From JACNKJ01 sp964344565 (GTDB lineage Bacteria; Krumholzibacteriota; Krumholzibacteriia; JACNKJ01): DNA of 64,000 bases. The notes beneath the pieces are model-generated. The model did not search any database, was not told the origin of the DNA, and saw only the letters and a list, made by a program, of their open reading frames with translations. The position numbers and the translations under genes were made by a program. Below are positions 34,199-42,886 of the stretch, piece after piece. Position 1 is the first letter of the stretch. Each line of letters opens with the position of its first letter. The stretch spans positions 89,577 through 153,576 of the forward strand of contig CAYFNT010000007.1 of the NCBI GenBank assembly GCA_964344565.1. Direction: 5' to 3'.

Positions 34199-35536
34199 CT
34201 ATCTCATCAGCACCAGCTTCTCCTGGCCCAGGAAGACGTCGTCGACGGTCATTCTTGCCAGATAGACCCCCGAGGAAAGCTGCCGGCCGGAGCGTCCAAG
34301 GCCGTCCCATATCAGATAGGATTCACCCTGGTCGAATGTGCGGCCCGGCAGGACCGCGACGAGTCGGCCCGCCACATCGTGGATGGTCACCTCCACCTCG
34401 CCCCGATTCGATAGGGAGAACTTGAGCTTGGTCGATCCCCGGAAGGGATTCGGGACGATGGCCTTGATGCCCGCATCCGACAGGTCCGCGGGGAGATCTC
34501 CCACGCCGACCTGAGCCTCGCAGGATCCGCAGTACCCGGATCTGGGATTCTCGGGCGAATCGCAGGGGTAGAGGAAATCGCTGCACGGGCGGGCGGCCAG
34601 CGGATCATCGGACGCGGTCAGCGGGCGCAACTGGGCGCCCATATCGAGTTGCTCCGCGCTCCCGTTTCCCAGGGCGATGATTGCGGCGGCGGGATTCCCC
34701 GTGAAGGCATAATCCGCCAGGGCGTCGAACAGGCGGAAGACTCCGTAGGAGTCGTAGGCGTTGAACACGCTGCTCGGGTTCGGCGAGTTCTGGCTCGGAA
34801 GGGGATGGTCGGCCAGATAGGGATACTCCTCCACCAGGTCGGGGTAGACGAAAACGCAGTCCTTGTTTTCATCGGGTATGCCGATGTTTTCGAACAAGTC
34901 GATGGCCATGCGATGATCGTTGGCCTCATCCTCGCTGTAGAGTTGGACGAGCAGCTTCGTGTCCTGGGGGAATCCCTCGAGCTCGGACTGCGACATATCC
35001 ATCACATACCAGGGGGCCATGACGAGCATGAAGCTCCCCTCGGAGCCCCAACCGCTCTCGACCAGGCCTCTTCTGGCCATGGAAGGTGTGGCCCCGCCGC
35101 CGAAGGAATGGCCCACGAATCCACAGAGGGCGCTGTCCAGGATCTCCGGATAGCCCGAGACGGCGGCCTGGAAACCGCTGAAGAGCATGTCGTAGCGTTC
35201 CTCGTAGGTGGCCGACACCGTCTTGTAGGGAGAGAACACGAGAACGTATCCCCGGCTGACCGCATGCTCGATCAGGTCCTCGTAGATGTAGGGATCGTTC
35301 AAGCCCCAGGCATGGGAAAAGAAGATGGCGGGGGCGGGCTCGCTCGGGCCGTCGGGAAAGTAAACGGATACCGTCAAGTCAGGCCATTGGGGATTGGCGA
35401 AAGCGACGAGCGATACGCTGTAGATGCCGTCGGCTCCGTATCCCTCCTGGATGGGCTCCACAGGGCCTTCGTATTCCCCCCGGGCCGCGCCGGCAAGGGA
35501 CAAGGCGATCAGGATCGATATGTGCAAGGTTCTCAT
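34199..35536 (-). CDS. Exported alpha/beta hydrolase (PAF-AH/dienelactone-hydrolase-like) with FlgD-like sorting domain
   Basis: This 445-residue protein has a signal peptide (MRTLHISILIALSLAGAARG). The alpha/beta-hydrolase core contains APAIFFSHAWGLND and the nucleophile elbow CGFVGHSFGGGA (GHSFGG). The C-terminal region holds Cys-rich CSDFLYPCDSPENPRSGYCGSC and then the sorting domain: IVPNPFRGSTKLKFSLSNRGEVEVTIHDVAGR ... LIWDGLGRSGRQLSSGVYLARM ... KLVLMR. It is predicted to be a surface-attached esterase or lipase-like enzyme. ATG 35536 is preceded by GGGAGGG; a longer open frame upstream is not coding. Confidence 0.85.
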   Translation of the reverse strand: MRTLHISILIALSLAGAARGEYEGPVEPIQEGYGADGIYSVSLVAFANPQWPDLTVSVYFPDGPSEPAPAIFFSHAWGLNDPYIYEDLIEHAVSRGYVLVFSPYKTVSATYEERYDMLFSGFQAAVSGYPEILDSALCGFVGHSFGGGATPSMARRGLVESGWGSEGSFMLVMAPWYVMDMSQSELEGFPQDTKLLVQLYSEDEANDHRMAIDLFENIGIPDENKDCVFVYPDLVEEYPYLADHPLPSQNSPNPSSVFNAYDSYGVFRLFDALADYAFTGNPAAAIIALGNGSAEQLDMGAQLRPLTASDDPLAARPCSDFLYPCDSPENPRSGYCGSCEAQVGVGDLPADLSDAGIKAIVPNPFRGSTKLKFSLSNRGEVEVTIHDVAGRLVAVLPGRTFDQGESYLIWDGLGRSGRQLSSGVYLARMTVDDVFLGQEKLVLMR

Positions 35537-35766
35537 CGGCGAACTTCCCTCCCATGGATGACGACCAAGTCGGCGCCGATTTCCGGCGAGATGGCTTGGC
35601 GGATCTTTCAGCATTCTCATATGACAAAGGGGAAAGGGGATTCGCGGCAGTTCCCCGGAATTCTTGCCGGTGAATTGGGGCGTGGAGAAAATGATCGGGA
35701 ACCGTGCAGGCTCCCGATCGGATTTCGTGAGAGGCTGGAAATGTTCCTGCCCGCCGGCCGCCGTCA

Positions 35767-37071
35767 TCAGTAGAGGGCCTTGAAGGCGCTCCAGCTCATG
35801 TCGATGGAGGCCGTGACGCCGCATCCGACGGGACGTGCTCCGATCAGTTCTCCACATGGACTGTTTTCGGGCGAGCAGGGCGAGGTATCGTGGAGGGTGA
35901 AGGGATCGTCCGGATTGAAGGTGTCGCAGAAGAGTGGATCGAGAGAGATGTTGTCGTTGACCCCAAGCTCCGAGGCGATGCAGCCCACGTAATCGCCGCC
36001 CGAATTGCCGTGTATGTCCGAGCAGATCAGGGTGGGAGCGCCCGAACCGCCGCATTCGATGGCCGCGCCCTGCAGATTGTCGGCAATGATCGTATTCAGG
36101 ATGCTGCCGCCGGCGCTGGCGTCTCCCCCGATGTATATGCCGGCGCCAAGAGGCGCGCTGTTGCCCACGAAGGTGCAGTTCTCTACCTGCGCGCTGAAAT
36201 TGTAGCAGGCGAAGGCTCCTCCCAGATCACCCTCGTTCCCGAAGAACACGCATTCGTTCAACAGGACCGCCCCGAAACTTCCGCCGGCGCCCCAGTCGGC
36301 TTCGTTCTCGTAGAAATAGCAACGGTCGATGACTGCGCCGGCGCCGGCCGACATCCCACCTCCATCGCAACAAAGCGATCGATTGCCGACGAACCAGCAG
36401 TCCTCGGCCGTGAAACCTCCGCCATACAGCCCACCGCCGATGTAGAACGTTTCGTTGTCCTGGAAGAGACATCCGATCAACAGGGGCGCGGAGTCCCCCT
36501 GCATGAACATGCCGCCGCCATTCTCGTTGGAGTAGTTCTCCTTGAACACACAGTCGAAGAACTGGGGAGAAGCATCGCTCAGGAAGACGCCTCCGCCCTT
36601 GCCGTTGGCGGTGTCAAAAGCCTCGGCATGGCAGTTTTCCAGGATGCAGTTCCGAATCGTTGGAGAAGCCCCCGCCTCGCAATGGATGCCCCCGCCGTGA
36701 TTGAAGACGAATCCGTTTCGGATGGTCACCCCGTCGAGAACGGAATCCAATCCTTCGCCGCTCTGAAACTTGAAGCCACGGTGGCGATCGTTTTGGTCGG
36801 CCTCGCAGTCGATGACGCATGTCTCCGGATCGCCGCTCTGCGACTTCACCGTTATGCCCTTTCCCCGGAAGGAAACGTCGCGGTTGCCGGCTCCGGTGAA
36901 AACGCCGCTGATGAGCTCGATGACATCTCCATCCACGACATAGTCGGCATCGATGGCGGCTTGGATGTTCGGGAAGGTGCCCGTACCGTTGGGATTCACC
37001 GTATAGGTCGAGGCAAGCGATACGAGGGGAATGCCCAGCAGTAAGACTGCAATCGCAAATCGCCGAATCAT
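35767..37071 (-). CDS. Surface right-handed parallel beta-helix protein ending in SWSAFKALY
   Basis: This 434-residue protein has a signal peptide (MIRRFAIAVLLLGIPLVSLAST). It then has the Pel9A/NosD-type start YTVNPNGTGTFPNIQAAIDA and many beta-helix turns (GNGGGVFLSD, ENGGGMFMQGD, IGGGLYGGG). The end of the helix, SDIHGNSGGDYVG through CSPENSPCGELIGA, aligns with the homologous protein at 62239. Where that protein continues into a FlgD-like domain, this one has only VTASIDMSWSAFKALY. It is probably an extracellular binding or polysaccharide-active protein. The ATG at 37071 has GGAGG upstream. Confidence 0.85.
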   Translation of the reverse strand: MIRRFAIAVLLLGIPLVSLASTYTVNPNGTGTFPNIQAAIDADYVVDGDVIELISGVFTGAGNRDVSFRGKGITVKSQSGDPETCVIDCEADQNDRHRGFKFQSGEGLDSVLDGVTIRNGFVFNHGGGIHCEAGASPTIRNCILENCHAEAFDTANGKGGGVFLSDASPQFFDCVFKENYSNENGGGMFMQGDSAPLLIGCLFQDNETFYIGGGLYGGGFTAEDCWFVGNRSLCCDGGGMSAGAGAVIDRCYFYENEADWGAGGSFGAVLLNECVFFGNEGDLGGAFACYNFSAQVENCTFVGNSAPLGAGIYIGGDASAGGSILNTIIADNLQGAAIECGGSGAPTLICSDIHGNSGGDYVGCIASELGVNDNISLDPLFCDTFNPDDPFTLHDTSPCSPENSPCGELIGARPVGCGVTASIDMSWSAFKALY

Positions 37072-37411
37072 GGCTTCCTCCTATTTGGTTAACATGCGAT
37101 AGGGCTCCCTGGCGCCGGCCTCCTCTCGTGTTTTCATCTCGGAAGCTTCAGGGTGAGGCCCGCTGACCGTCGAGAAATCCGAATACACTGACCATTCTAG
37201 ACTAATGGTAGATATTCTGCCTTGATATTGATGTTTATTTCTCTAGTGGATCGTATCTTCAATATTTGCAAAGGCTTGATGGGCATCGGGAGGCCCTTGC
37301 GAGGAAGTGCCAATAAGATAGATAGACCCAAATAAAGCGGGTTTCGCCACCACTCACCGGTGCAGGACTACCTGAGCGGGCGGCGGTTTGGAGCCGGGAC
37401 CCATCAATCCG
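37072..37411. other. Non-coding, AT-richer intergenic region
   Basis: This region of about 340 bp lies between the beta-helix gene start and the end of the response-regulator gene. The stretch 37190-37340 is clearly AT-richer than its surroundings. A weak minus-strand promoter (TTGAAG, 17 bp, AATAAA) and a small inverted repeat CCATT...AATGG near 37192-37209 are visible. I found no gene, RNA motif or terminator I can support. Confidence 0.6.
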
Positions 37412-38101
37412 CTAGAGCTTCAGTCGATAGCCCTTCCCGTGGGCGGTCAGAATTCGCTCCGGCTTCGCGGGATCGGTCTCGAGCATCTTGCGCAAGGCGA
37501 GAATGAAGTTGTCCACCGTGCGCGTGCTGGGATAGGCGTCGTAGCCCCAGATGCGGTCGATGATGGTGTCGCGGTCGACGGCCTCGCCGTCGCGCTCGGC
37601 CAGCAGGCGCAGGATCATGGCCTCCTTCTCCTTGAGGCGATGTTTGCCGGTGGGCGTCACGGCCTCCCGCGCGTCCAGATCGATCTTCACGCCCGGCCAT
37701 TCGAGCTGGCTGCGCGCGGGCTTTTCGCGCATCCAGTCCTCGCGACGGAATATGCCCTTGATGCGCGCCAGCAGTTCGCGCAGCACGAAGGGCTTGGTGA
37801 TGTAGTCATCGCCGCCTTCCTCGAGGCCGCGCACGCGATCGTCTTCGGATCCCTTGGCGGTGAGGAATAGAACCGGCACTCGATCACCCTTTTCGCGAAT
37901 ACGCCGGCACATCTCGAAGCCGTCCATGCCGGGAAGCATGACGTCGAGCAGGATCAGATCCACGCCGCCGCGCTCCCAGTATCGAAGTCCGTCCTCGGCG
38001 CTGTCGGCCAGCACGGGTTCGTAGCCGTCCAGCTCCAGATTGATCTTGAGGCCTTCGGCCAGATGCGCTTCGTCCTCGACGATCAGGATCCGCTTTTTCA
38101 C
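37412..38101 (-). CDS. OmpR/PhoB-family response regulator
   Basis: This 229-residue two-domain regulator has a receiver domain with acidic residues at the start (ILIVEDEAHLAEG), the phospho-acceptor Asp in DLILLDVMLPGMDGFEMC and the Lys of LFLTAKG. The winged-helix effector has LKEKEAMILRLLAERDGEAVDRDTIIDRIWGYDAYPSTRTVDNFILALRKMLE. Its ATG overlaps the kinase stop (ATGA), so the pair is co-translated. Target genes are unknown. It is the last gene of a six-gene minus-strand operon. Confidence 0.95.
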   Translation of the reverse strand: MKKRILIVEDEAHLAEGLKINLELDGYEPVLADSAEDGLRYWERGGVDLILLDVMLPGMDGFEMCRRIREKGDRVPVLFLTAKGSEDDRVRGLEEGGDDYITKPFVLRELLARIKGIFRREDWMREKPARSQLEWPGVKIDLDAREAVTPTGKHRLKEKEAMILRLLAERDGEAVDRDTIIDRIWGYDAYPSTRTVDNFILALRKMLETDPAKPERILTAHGKGYRLKL

Positions 38102-39198
38102 GGCGCCTCCTTGGCGGTGGGAAGGATCAGCGTGAAGACCGATCCCTCGCCCACTTTGCTCTCCAGTTCGATCTTGCCGCCCAGCTCTCCGGCGGCGCGT
38201 TTGACGAGATAGAGTCCGAGGCCCGTGCCTCTCATGCCGCCCGGACGGCGGCCGGCCTCGCCCACCCTGAAGAAACTCTGAAAGATCTTGCGACGCAAAT
38301 TCCGTGGAATGCCCGGACCGAAATCCCGCACGGAGATGCGGCAGGTATCAGGTCCGGCCTCCACCTTCAGTTCCACCCGAGCCGGCTTCGGAGAGTACTT
38401 CACCGCGTTTTCGAGCAGATTGCGAAGGGCCACCGAGAAGAGCTGACGGTCTCCGTGAATCCTGCAGTGGTCGGAGATACTCACCTCGATCTCGGCTTCC
38501 TCGCTTTCGAAGAAGGCCTGAAGCCGCCGCAGGATCTCTTCGGATTCGCTCTTCACGTCGAGCAGTTCGCTTTCGGCACCCAGGGGATTTTCGGCGCGGC
38601 TGGCCGCCAGCACCTGCCCCACCATGCCGTCGAGGCGACTGACATCCTCCTGCATGTGCCCGAGGATTTCGGCCCGGCGGTCCTCGTCGAGATCGGGGCG
38701 CTCGAGGGTCTCCGCGTAGACCTGCAGGCTGGCCAAAGGCGTGCGGAATTCGTGGGACACTCCCGCCAGGAACAGTTCCCGGGTGCGGCGGAAGCTCATC
38801 TCGCGACGGTAGGCCAAGGTGAGCAGCACGCTGCCCGCGAGAATCAGCGCCAGGAAGAAGATGCCCTCGCCCAGGAACATGGCGCTGCGGCGCCGGGCCT
38901 CCTTGCGGGTGGCCGCTTCCACCGCGCTGTCCACATGGATGTCCCAACCCTGCTCCAGGCGATTGAAGTGCAGATCGGGGAAGGATTCCCGCAGGTGCGA
39001 CTCGGGATCCTCGGCGATTTCGGGATAGGTGCGCATGAGGTAGGCCGCGTGCAGACGGTCTGCCTGGAAGCGCTGCTGCTGCAGTTCGAAGTAGCGGTCG
39101 CCTTCGCGGCTGAGATAGATCACCCACCAGCTGGACTGGGCGATCATCAACACCAGCAGGATCCAGTAGGTGATCGATATGAGACGGCTAGGTCGCAC
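38098..39198 (-). CDS. Sensor histidine kinase, HisKA/HATPase type
   Basis: This 366-residue membrane kinase has TM1 (residues about 8-28), a short periplasmic sensor of about 90 residues, TM2 (about 112-130), and then directly the H-box AGVSHEFRTPLASLQVYAETL, the N-box LRNLLENAVKYSP, the G1 box VRDFGPGIPRNLRRKIFQSFFR and GTGLGLYLVKRAAGELGG. No HAMP linker is evident. It starts with GTG 39198, 3 bp after the DUF5668-like gene, and overlaps the regulator. The stimulus is unknown. Confidence 0.93.
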   Translation of the reverse strand: MRPSRLISITYWILLVLMIAQSSWWVIYLSREGDRYFELQQQRFQADRLHAAYLMRTYPEIAEDPESHLRESFPDLHFNRLEQGWDIHVDSAVEAATRKEARRRSAMFLGEGIFFLALILAGSVLLTLAYRREMSFRRTRELFLAGVSHEFRTPLASLQVYAETLERPDLDEDRRAEILGHMQEDVSRLDGMVGQVLAASRAENPLGAESELLDVKSESEEILRRLQAFFESEEAEIEVSISDHCRIHGDRQLFSVALRNLLENAVKYSPKPARVELKVEAGPDTCRISVRDFGPGIPRNLRRKIFQSFFRVGEAGRRPGGMRGTGLGLYLVKRAAGELGGKIELESKVGEGSVFTLILPTAKEAP

Positions 39199-39200
39199 GG

Positions 39201-39557
39201 TCAGTCCCGCTTCTTGAGTAGCACCTCGTAGAGCATGTAGAGCCCCACGAGAATGAGGATGGCCGGGAAGATGGGAATGTCGAAGTCGATCATGTCTCCG
39301 AAGCCGAGGCCCAGGGCGAGCAGTCCGAAGATGAGGGTGCCTCCCGAGACGGCCAGTCCGGCGAGGGAGCGAATGAGCTGGACGAGCAGGATGATGGCGC
39401 CCGATCCAATGAGCCAGCTTCCGTCGGGAAAAGTTCCGTCGGGAGCCATCCAGAGCGCGCCGATCATGATCAGGAAGAGAGCCCAGCCCGCCTTCTCGAT
39501 GTTCTCGCCGGTCTTGCGCTTTCCTTTTTCCTCTTCGCGTTCGATGTCGACTTCCAT
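39201..39557 (-). CDS. LiaI/DUF5668-like small membrane protein
   Basis: This 118-residue protein has a charged N-terminus (MEVDIEREEEKGKRKTGENIEK) and about four short hydrophobic segments (AGWALFLIMIGALWMAP; SWLIGSGAIILLVQLIRSL; GGTLIFGLLALGLGF; PAILILVGLYMLYEVLL). This pattern is typical of LiaI/LiaF transmembrane-region proteins, which are linked to envelope-stress two-component systems. Its place directly before a histidine kinase fits that role. GGAGGAAAC precedes the ATG. Confidence 0.72.
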   Translation of the reverse strand: MEVDIEREEEKGKRKTGENIEKAGWALFLIMIGALWMAPDGTFPDGSWLIGSGAIILLVQLIRSLAGLAVSGGTLIFGLLALGLGFGDMIDFDIPIFPAILILVGLYMLYEVLLKKRD

Positions 39558-39567
39558 GTTTCCTCCA

Positions 39568-40263
39568 TCACCAGGGGATGGGTTTGCGGTCGCGGAAGTA
39601 TCCGCCCGTGGGGCCGTCTTCTGGCAGAGTGGCCAGCCAGAGGATGGTGTCGGCGCCCTCCTCGGGGCTTCGGTGCGCGGCGGCGCCGCCCATGTCGGTG
39701 CGCACCCAGCCGGGACACATGGTGTTGATCTTCACATCGGGGTGATCGACCTCGGCCGCGAGAATGCGCGTCATGGCGTTGAGCGCGGTCTTGGACAGGC
39801 GATAGCCCGCGCTGCCGCCGCTCATGCCCTCGAGCTGTCCCATGCCGCTGGACAGATTCACCACGCGCCCGTAGCCGCGTTCGATCATGCCGGGCAGGAA
39901 AGCGCGACAGAGCATGAGCGGTCCGTAGAGATTGGTTTCCAGTGTCTCGCGAATTTTGGCGATGTCCACGTGCAAGGCCTGCTCGCCCTCATCCACGTAG
40001 ATGGCCGCGTTGTTCACGAGCACATCGAGGCCGCCGTCCATTTCGATACGTTCCCGCGCCGCGTTCACCGAAGCCTCGTCGCTCACCTCGAGAAGCTGAA
40101 GCTCGGTTTCGCGGCCTTCGCTCCGCAGCAGTTCCACCGCGGCGCGGCCGCGCTCCTCGTCGCGACTTCCCAGGTAGATCTGCAGACCCAGATCGAGGAG
40201 CCCGCGGCAGGCCGCAAGCCCGATGCCCTTGTTGCCGCCGGTAACCAGCGCTCTCCGCGTCAT
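39568..40263 (-). CDS. Short-chain dehydrogenase/reductase (classical SDR)
   Basis: This 231-residue SDR has the TGGNKGIGLAACRGL cofactor loop, LVNNAAIYVDEG, the catalytic Ser in VVNLSSGMGQLEGM and YRLSKTAL (YxxxK), and a C-terminal CPGWVRTDMGG. The absence of an acidic residue after the second strand (LYLGSRDEERGR) suggests NADPH; the pattern resembles carbonyl reductases. The substrate is unknown. Its ATG overlaps the stop of the YedF-like gene by 4 bp. Confidence 0.9.
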   Translation of the reverse strand: MTRRALVTGGNKGIGLAACRGLLDLGLQIYLGSRDEERGRAAVELLRSEGRETELQLLEVSDEASVNAARERIEMDGGLDVLVNNAAIYVDEGEQALHVDIAKIRETLETNLYGPLMLCRAFLPGMIERGYGRVVNLSSGMGQLEGMSGGSAGYRLSKTALNAMTRILAAEVDHPDVKINTMCPGWVRTDMGGAAAHRSPEEGADTILWLATLPEDGPTGGYFRDRKPIPW

Positions 40264-40592
40264 GGCTTGATGATCCGGTCGGCCTTGGCCATGGCCTGGA
40301 TGCTCTCATCCATGTTGCCCACCTCGCCGATGAGAAGCTTGTCGCGCAGATCCAGGTGATCCAGGCAAGTGGCGCAGCTGGAAATGCGCGCGCCCTTGGC
40401 TTCGAGGGCCTTGAGGCTGTCGATGACCTCGCTGCCTTCGGTGGTGAGAAGTACGCCGTGGTTGCAGCAACCGATCTTGTCGATCTGCACGTCGGAAGCG
40501 GCGAGCCGCTCTAGGAACACTTTCAGCAGCTTGCGGCCGAGTTCCTCGTTGCCGCTGCCCATCTGATCCGAACTGAGACGAAGGAAGGTCAT
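40260..40592 (-). CDS. YedF-like DsrE-family protein (selenium metabolism type)
   Basis: This 110-residue protein matches the C-terminal DsrE-like half of the sulfurtransferase-like selenium metabolism protein YedF: LSSDQMGSGNEELGRKLLKVFLERL, NHGVLLTTEGSEVIDSLKALEAKGARISSCATCLDHLDLRDKLLIGEVGNM and the end KADRIIKP. The N-terminal TusA-like domain of full YedF is missing. YedF genes usually occur in genomes that use selenium, so this supports the selenoprotein reading at 1-759. ATG 40592 follows AAGGAG; the upstream in-frame ATG at 40643 lies inside the preceding gene. Confidence 0.82.
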   Translation of the reverse strand: MTFLRLSSDQMGSGNEELGRKLLKVFLERLAASDVQIDKIGCCNHGVLLTTEGSEVIDSLKALEAKGARISSCATCLDHLDLRDKLLIGEVGNMDESIQAMAKADRIIKP

Positions 40593-40593
40593 T

Positions 40594-41154
40594 CTACTCC
40601 TTGCTTTGATTGTCGACGGCAAAGGCCGCCGGATCGAATTCATCCAGATAGATCACCAGATTAACCCAAGACTCGTGAAATCCGTAACCCCCTTCGCGCA
40701 TTTCCCTCATCGCTTCCTCACGGCTCCAGCCCTGCTCGACGATGCGATAGATGGCGCAGAGCAGTCCGGTGCGGTCGGCGCCGTCGCGACAGTGCAGCAG
40801 CAGGGGGCGCCGACTCGGATCGAGCATGATCCGCAGTGCCCTGGCGATGTCCTCCTCGCGCTCCCAGAAAGGCAGCATGGCTACCCGCTCCCCACGCAGC
40901 CTCGTTCCCGCGAGCTCTTCTTCGTCGCCGTGGAAGTGGCGCAGGTTGAGGATCGTGCGGATGCCCATGCCCTCCAGGGATCTCATGCCCTCCGCGCTGG
41001 GCTGTGCCGAGCGATAGAGGCCCTCGTCCACTTGGTGCAGGTTGGGTACGCCCCCTAAGGTCAGAGGTTGCGCCCACTCGGAAGGCCGCGCGCCACCTTG
41101 GGTCGAGGCGGCGCAGGCGCAGAGCAGCGACAGGAATACGAGGCCGAGCCGCAT
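40594..41154 (-). CDS. Tyrosine/dual-specificity phosphatase-like lipoprotein
   Basis: This 186-residue protein has a lipoprotein signal (MRLGLVFLSLLCAC). Its phosphatase domain contains VDEGLYRSAQPSAEGM, GIRTILNLRHFHGDEEE and the P-loop LLLHCRDGADRTGLLCAIYRI (CX5R). This is the DSP-like group often found fused or exported in Gram-negatives. It should act in the periplasm on an unknown phosphomonoester. ATG 41154 follows GGGAGG. It is the first gene of the operon leading through the YedF-like, SDR and two-component genes. Confidence 0.85.
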   Translation of the reverse strand: MRLGLVFLSLLCACAASTQGGARPSEWAQPLTLGGVPNLHQVDEGLYRSAQPSAEGMRSLEGMGIRTILNLRHFHGDEEELAGTRLRGERVAMLPFWEREEDIARALRIMLDPSRRPLLLHCRDGADRTGLLCAIYRIVEQGWSREEAMREMREGGYGFHESWVNLVIYLDEFDPAAFAVDNQSKE

Positions 41155-41273
41155 AATAAACCTCCCTCGGCAGAATAGCAGATCCCGCACGGGGAGAAAG
41201 GGCTAGCTGCTCCGCCACTGGATCGATCCGGCGACGCTTCCGGCCAAGTAGTCAAACTTCATCGCATGCAAAA

Positions 41274-41297
41274 GCCCCGGCCATGGCCGGGGCTTTA
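41274..41297 (-). terminator. Intrinsic terminator after the 41315 lipoprotein gene
   Basis: A perfect 20-bp palindrome at 41274-41293 (GCCCCGG, CCATGG, CCGGGGC) is followed on the minus strand by TTTTGC and on the plus strand by TTTACTT. It lies 22 bp after the lipoprotein stop and upstream of the phosphatase operon. Confidence 0.85.
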
Positions 41298-41314
41298 CTT
41301 GCCTCACGCTTCTC

Positions 41315-41812
41315 TCAATCCCAGGGATATCCGCTGCGCTCCAGACAGATCTCGCCGGAGTCCGGCTGCGTGAAATCGAAGCCCACATCGAAGGTCAACG
41401 CATTGATGGCGGGGTACATCTCCTCGATGACCAGCCGGTACTCGCCGGGATCCAGATTCTCGATGCGATATTCGATGTCGAAAAGACAGAGGCAATCGCA
41501 GTCGCCCTGGCCTTCCACCTCTTCGATGGTGATGACGCCGGCTTCCACGGTCACCAGTCCGCCCCAGTCCACGGGACAGCAGTTGAAGCAGGTGTTGGTG
41601 TGCAGGATCGTGAGCGCGCCATCGGCGTACTCGTACTCGATGCAGCTGTACACGGCATCGGGATCGGAGCCGTCGCGCTCCAGGCAGCCGGTGATTTCCA
41701 CGACGTTGGGAAAGGCTGTCCCGCCGGAACCGGGACCGGTGGAGGAGCAGCCGGCAAGGAGAACCATGGCCGTCGCGATCAATGTCCAGAGGAATCCGAT
41801 TCGGTGTTTCAT
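41315..41812 (-). CDS. Cys-rich lipoprotein, unknown function
   Basis: This 165-residue protein has a lipoprotein signal (IATAMVLLAGCSS). The mature part is beta-rich and holds nine Cys in tight groups (TGCLER, SCIEY, NTCFNCCPVDWGG, GDCDCLCLFD, EICLER), consistent with disulfides or metal binding. I recall similar GALTILHTNTCFNCC proteins as hypothetical in uncultured phyla, but I cannot assign a family. It is a single-gene unit ending in a strong terminator. Confidence 0.7.
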   Translation of the reverse strand: MKHRIGFLWTLIATAMVLLAGCSSTGPGSGGTAFPNVVEITGCLERDGSDPDAVYSCIEYEYADGALTILHTNTCFNCCPVDWGGLVTVEAGVITIEEVEGQGDCDCLCLFDIEYRIENLDPGEYRLVIEEMYPAINALTFDVGFDFTQPDSGEICLERSGYPWD

Positions 41813-41876
41813 CCCCGCCTCCCATTGGCTTTCGACACTGGAAGTCTAGCGGGGATCAAAGGCGCGGGCAAGCCGC

Positions 41877-42752
41877 CTAGTCCTGCTCCCCCTTCGCCGC
41901 GCGCACGATGAGCTCGGCCAGGGTGGCCAGGTCGCGCAGGTTGTGCTCCCAGATGCCCGGCAGGTCGCGCAGGTCGTTGTAGCGCACGTAGTCCTCCCAG
42001 ACCCGCGGCACCTCGCTGCCGGGCAGATCCTCCAGGCGTTTTCGACCGAAGAGGAACTTCTCCAGGGTGATGAGCCGGCAGTTGGGAAGGCGGACGCTCC
42101 AGAGGCGTCGGGCAAGATGCAGCAGGTCCACATGGGCGAAACGCAGGGGTTCGAAGAAGCCGTGGAAGCGGAGGCGGCTTTCCAGATAGGGCGCGTCGAA
42201 GCTGCGCCCGTTGAAGCTCACCATGATGGGCCGCGCGCGCAGCACCTCCATGAACTCCTCGAGCATGGGCGCCTCTTCGTCGTGATCGCGGGCGAAGAGC
42301 TGGGTGACCGTGAGCGGCCTTTCGCCGGGGCCGAGGGTCATGAAGCCCAGCAGCACGATGAGTCCGCGGTGCAGGCCCGTGGTCTCCAGGTCGAGGAAGA
42401 GCAGGTCTTCGGCGGAGGCCTGGGCGAGCAGATCGATGTCGGCCACCAGGTCGACCAGGCGACCGGCCTCGGGTTGAGCGTCGCGCAGCGCATCGGCGAG
42501 ACCGGCCAGATGCGGCAGCGCGCGCTCCACCGAGACCTCGCGGCGCAGGTACTTCCCCCGGCCGCGTCGCGCTTCCTCCGCACCCACCGCCGCCTCCAGG
42601 GTGGACGACTCCACCGGCGTCGGAACGATCATGGGACGCGCGGGCGGCAGGTCCCGCCGCTCGCTTTCCGCGGCGAAACGGTCGTGGGCGAGGCGCAGGC
42701 GCGTGAGCCCCTCGAGCACTTCCCGCAGCGCGCGATCGTCGGCGAGGCTCAT
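41877..42752 (-). CDS. mrfB: RNase H-like exonuclease YprB/MrfB
   Basis: This 291-residue protein has the YprB RNase H-like 3'-5' exonuclease domain: LLFLDLETTGLHRGLIVLLGFMTL (DxE), LEEFMEVLRARPIMVSFNGRSFDAPYLESRL (exo II), HVDLLHLARRLW and the C-terminal YVRYNDLRDLPGIWEHNLRDLATLAEL (exo III HxxxD-like). The N-terminal 110 residues are less conserved. In Bacillus subtilis MrfB acts with helicase MrfA in repair of mitomycin C lesions. Here mrfA lies 3.7 kb away with a similar promoter. No TPR domain follows. Confidence 0.85.
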   Translation of the reverse strand: MSLADDRALREVLEGLTRLRLAHDRFAAESERRDLPPARPMIVPTPVESSTLEAAVGAEEARRGRGKYLRREVSVERALPHLAGLADALRDAQPEAGRLVDLVADIDLLAQASAEDLLFLDLETTGLHRGLIVLLGFMTLGPGERPLTVTQLFARDHDEEAPMLEEFMEVLRARPIMVSFNGRSFDAPYLESRLRFHGFFEPLRFAHVDLLHLARRLWSVRLPNCRLITLEKFLFGRKRLEDLPGSEVPRVWEDYVRYNDLRDLPGIWEHNLRDLATLAELIVRAAKGEQD

Positions 42753-42786
42753 GAGAGTCTCCAGTCCCGAGTCCCGAGTCCCGAGA
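42753..42786 (-). repeat. GACTGG-type heptamer repeat in the mrfB leader (copy 3)
   Basis: Tandem copies of a seven-base unit, GTCTCCA followed by three GTCCCGA units, lie directly before the mrfB start codon. Confidence 0.65.
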
Positions 42787-42857
42787 AGGCGTCGGTGGGT
42801 CGGAGGAATGTCGCTTGGCTTTGATGCATGGGAGATTCGCTATCTGGAGGGAGCCCA

Positions 42858-42886
42858 ATGATACTATACGTATGTATAGATGTCAA
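42858..42886 (-). promoter_or_regulatory. mrfB promoter with palindromic spacer
   Basis: On the minus strand TTGACA (42886-42881), a 17-bp spacer and TATCAT (42863-42858) form a strong sigma70-like promoter. The spacer contains the palindrome CTATAC-ATAC-GTATAG, a likely repressor site. TTGACA and CTATACA are repeated at the same spacing upstream of mrfA. The remaining non-coding sequence up to 43066 shows nothing else I can identify. Confidence 0.7.

Noticed and set aside
40593..40643. A longer YedF-like start at 40643.
   Set aside because: It lies inside the phosphatase gene. ATG 40592 has AAGGAG and begins exactly at the family's conserved first strand.
42753..42786. Tandem heptamers as a CRISPR array.
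   Set aside because: The units are 7 bp without spacers and belong to the dispersed GACTGG-type repeat.
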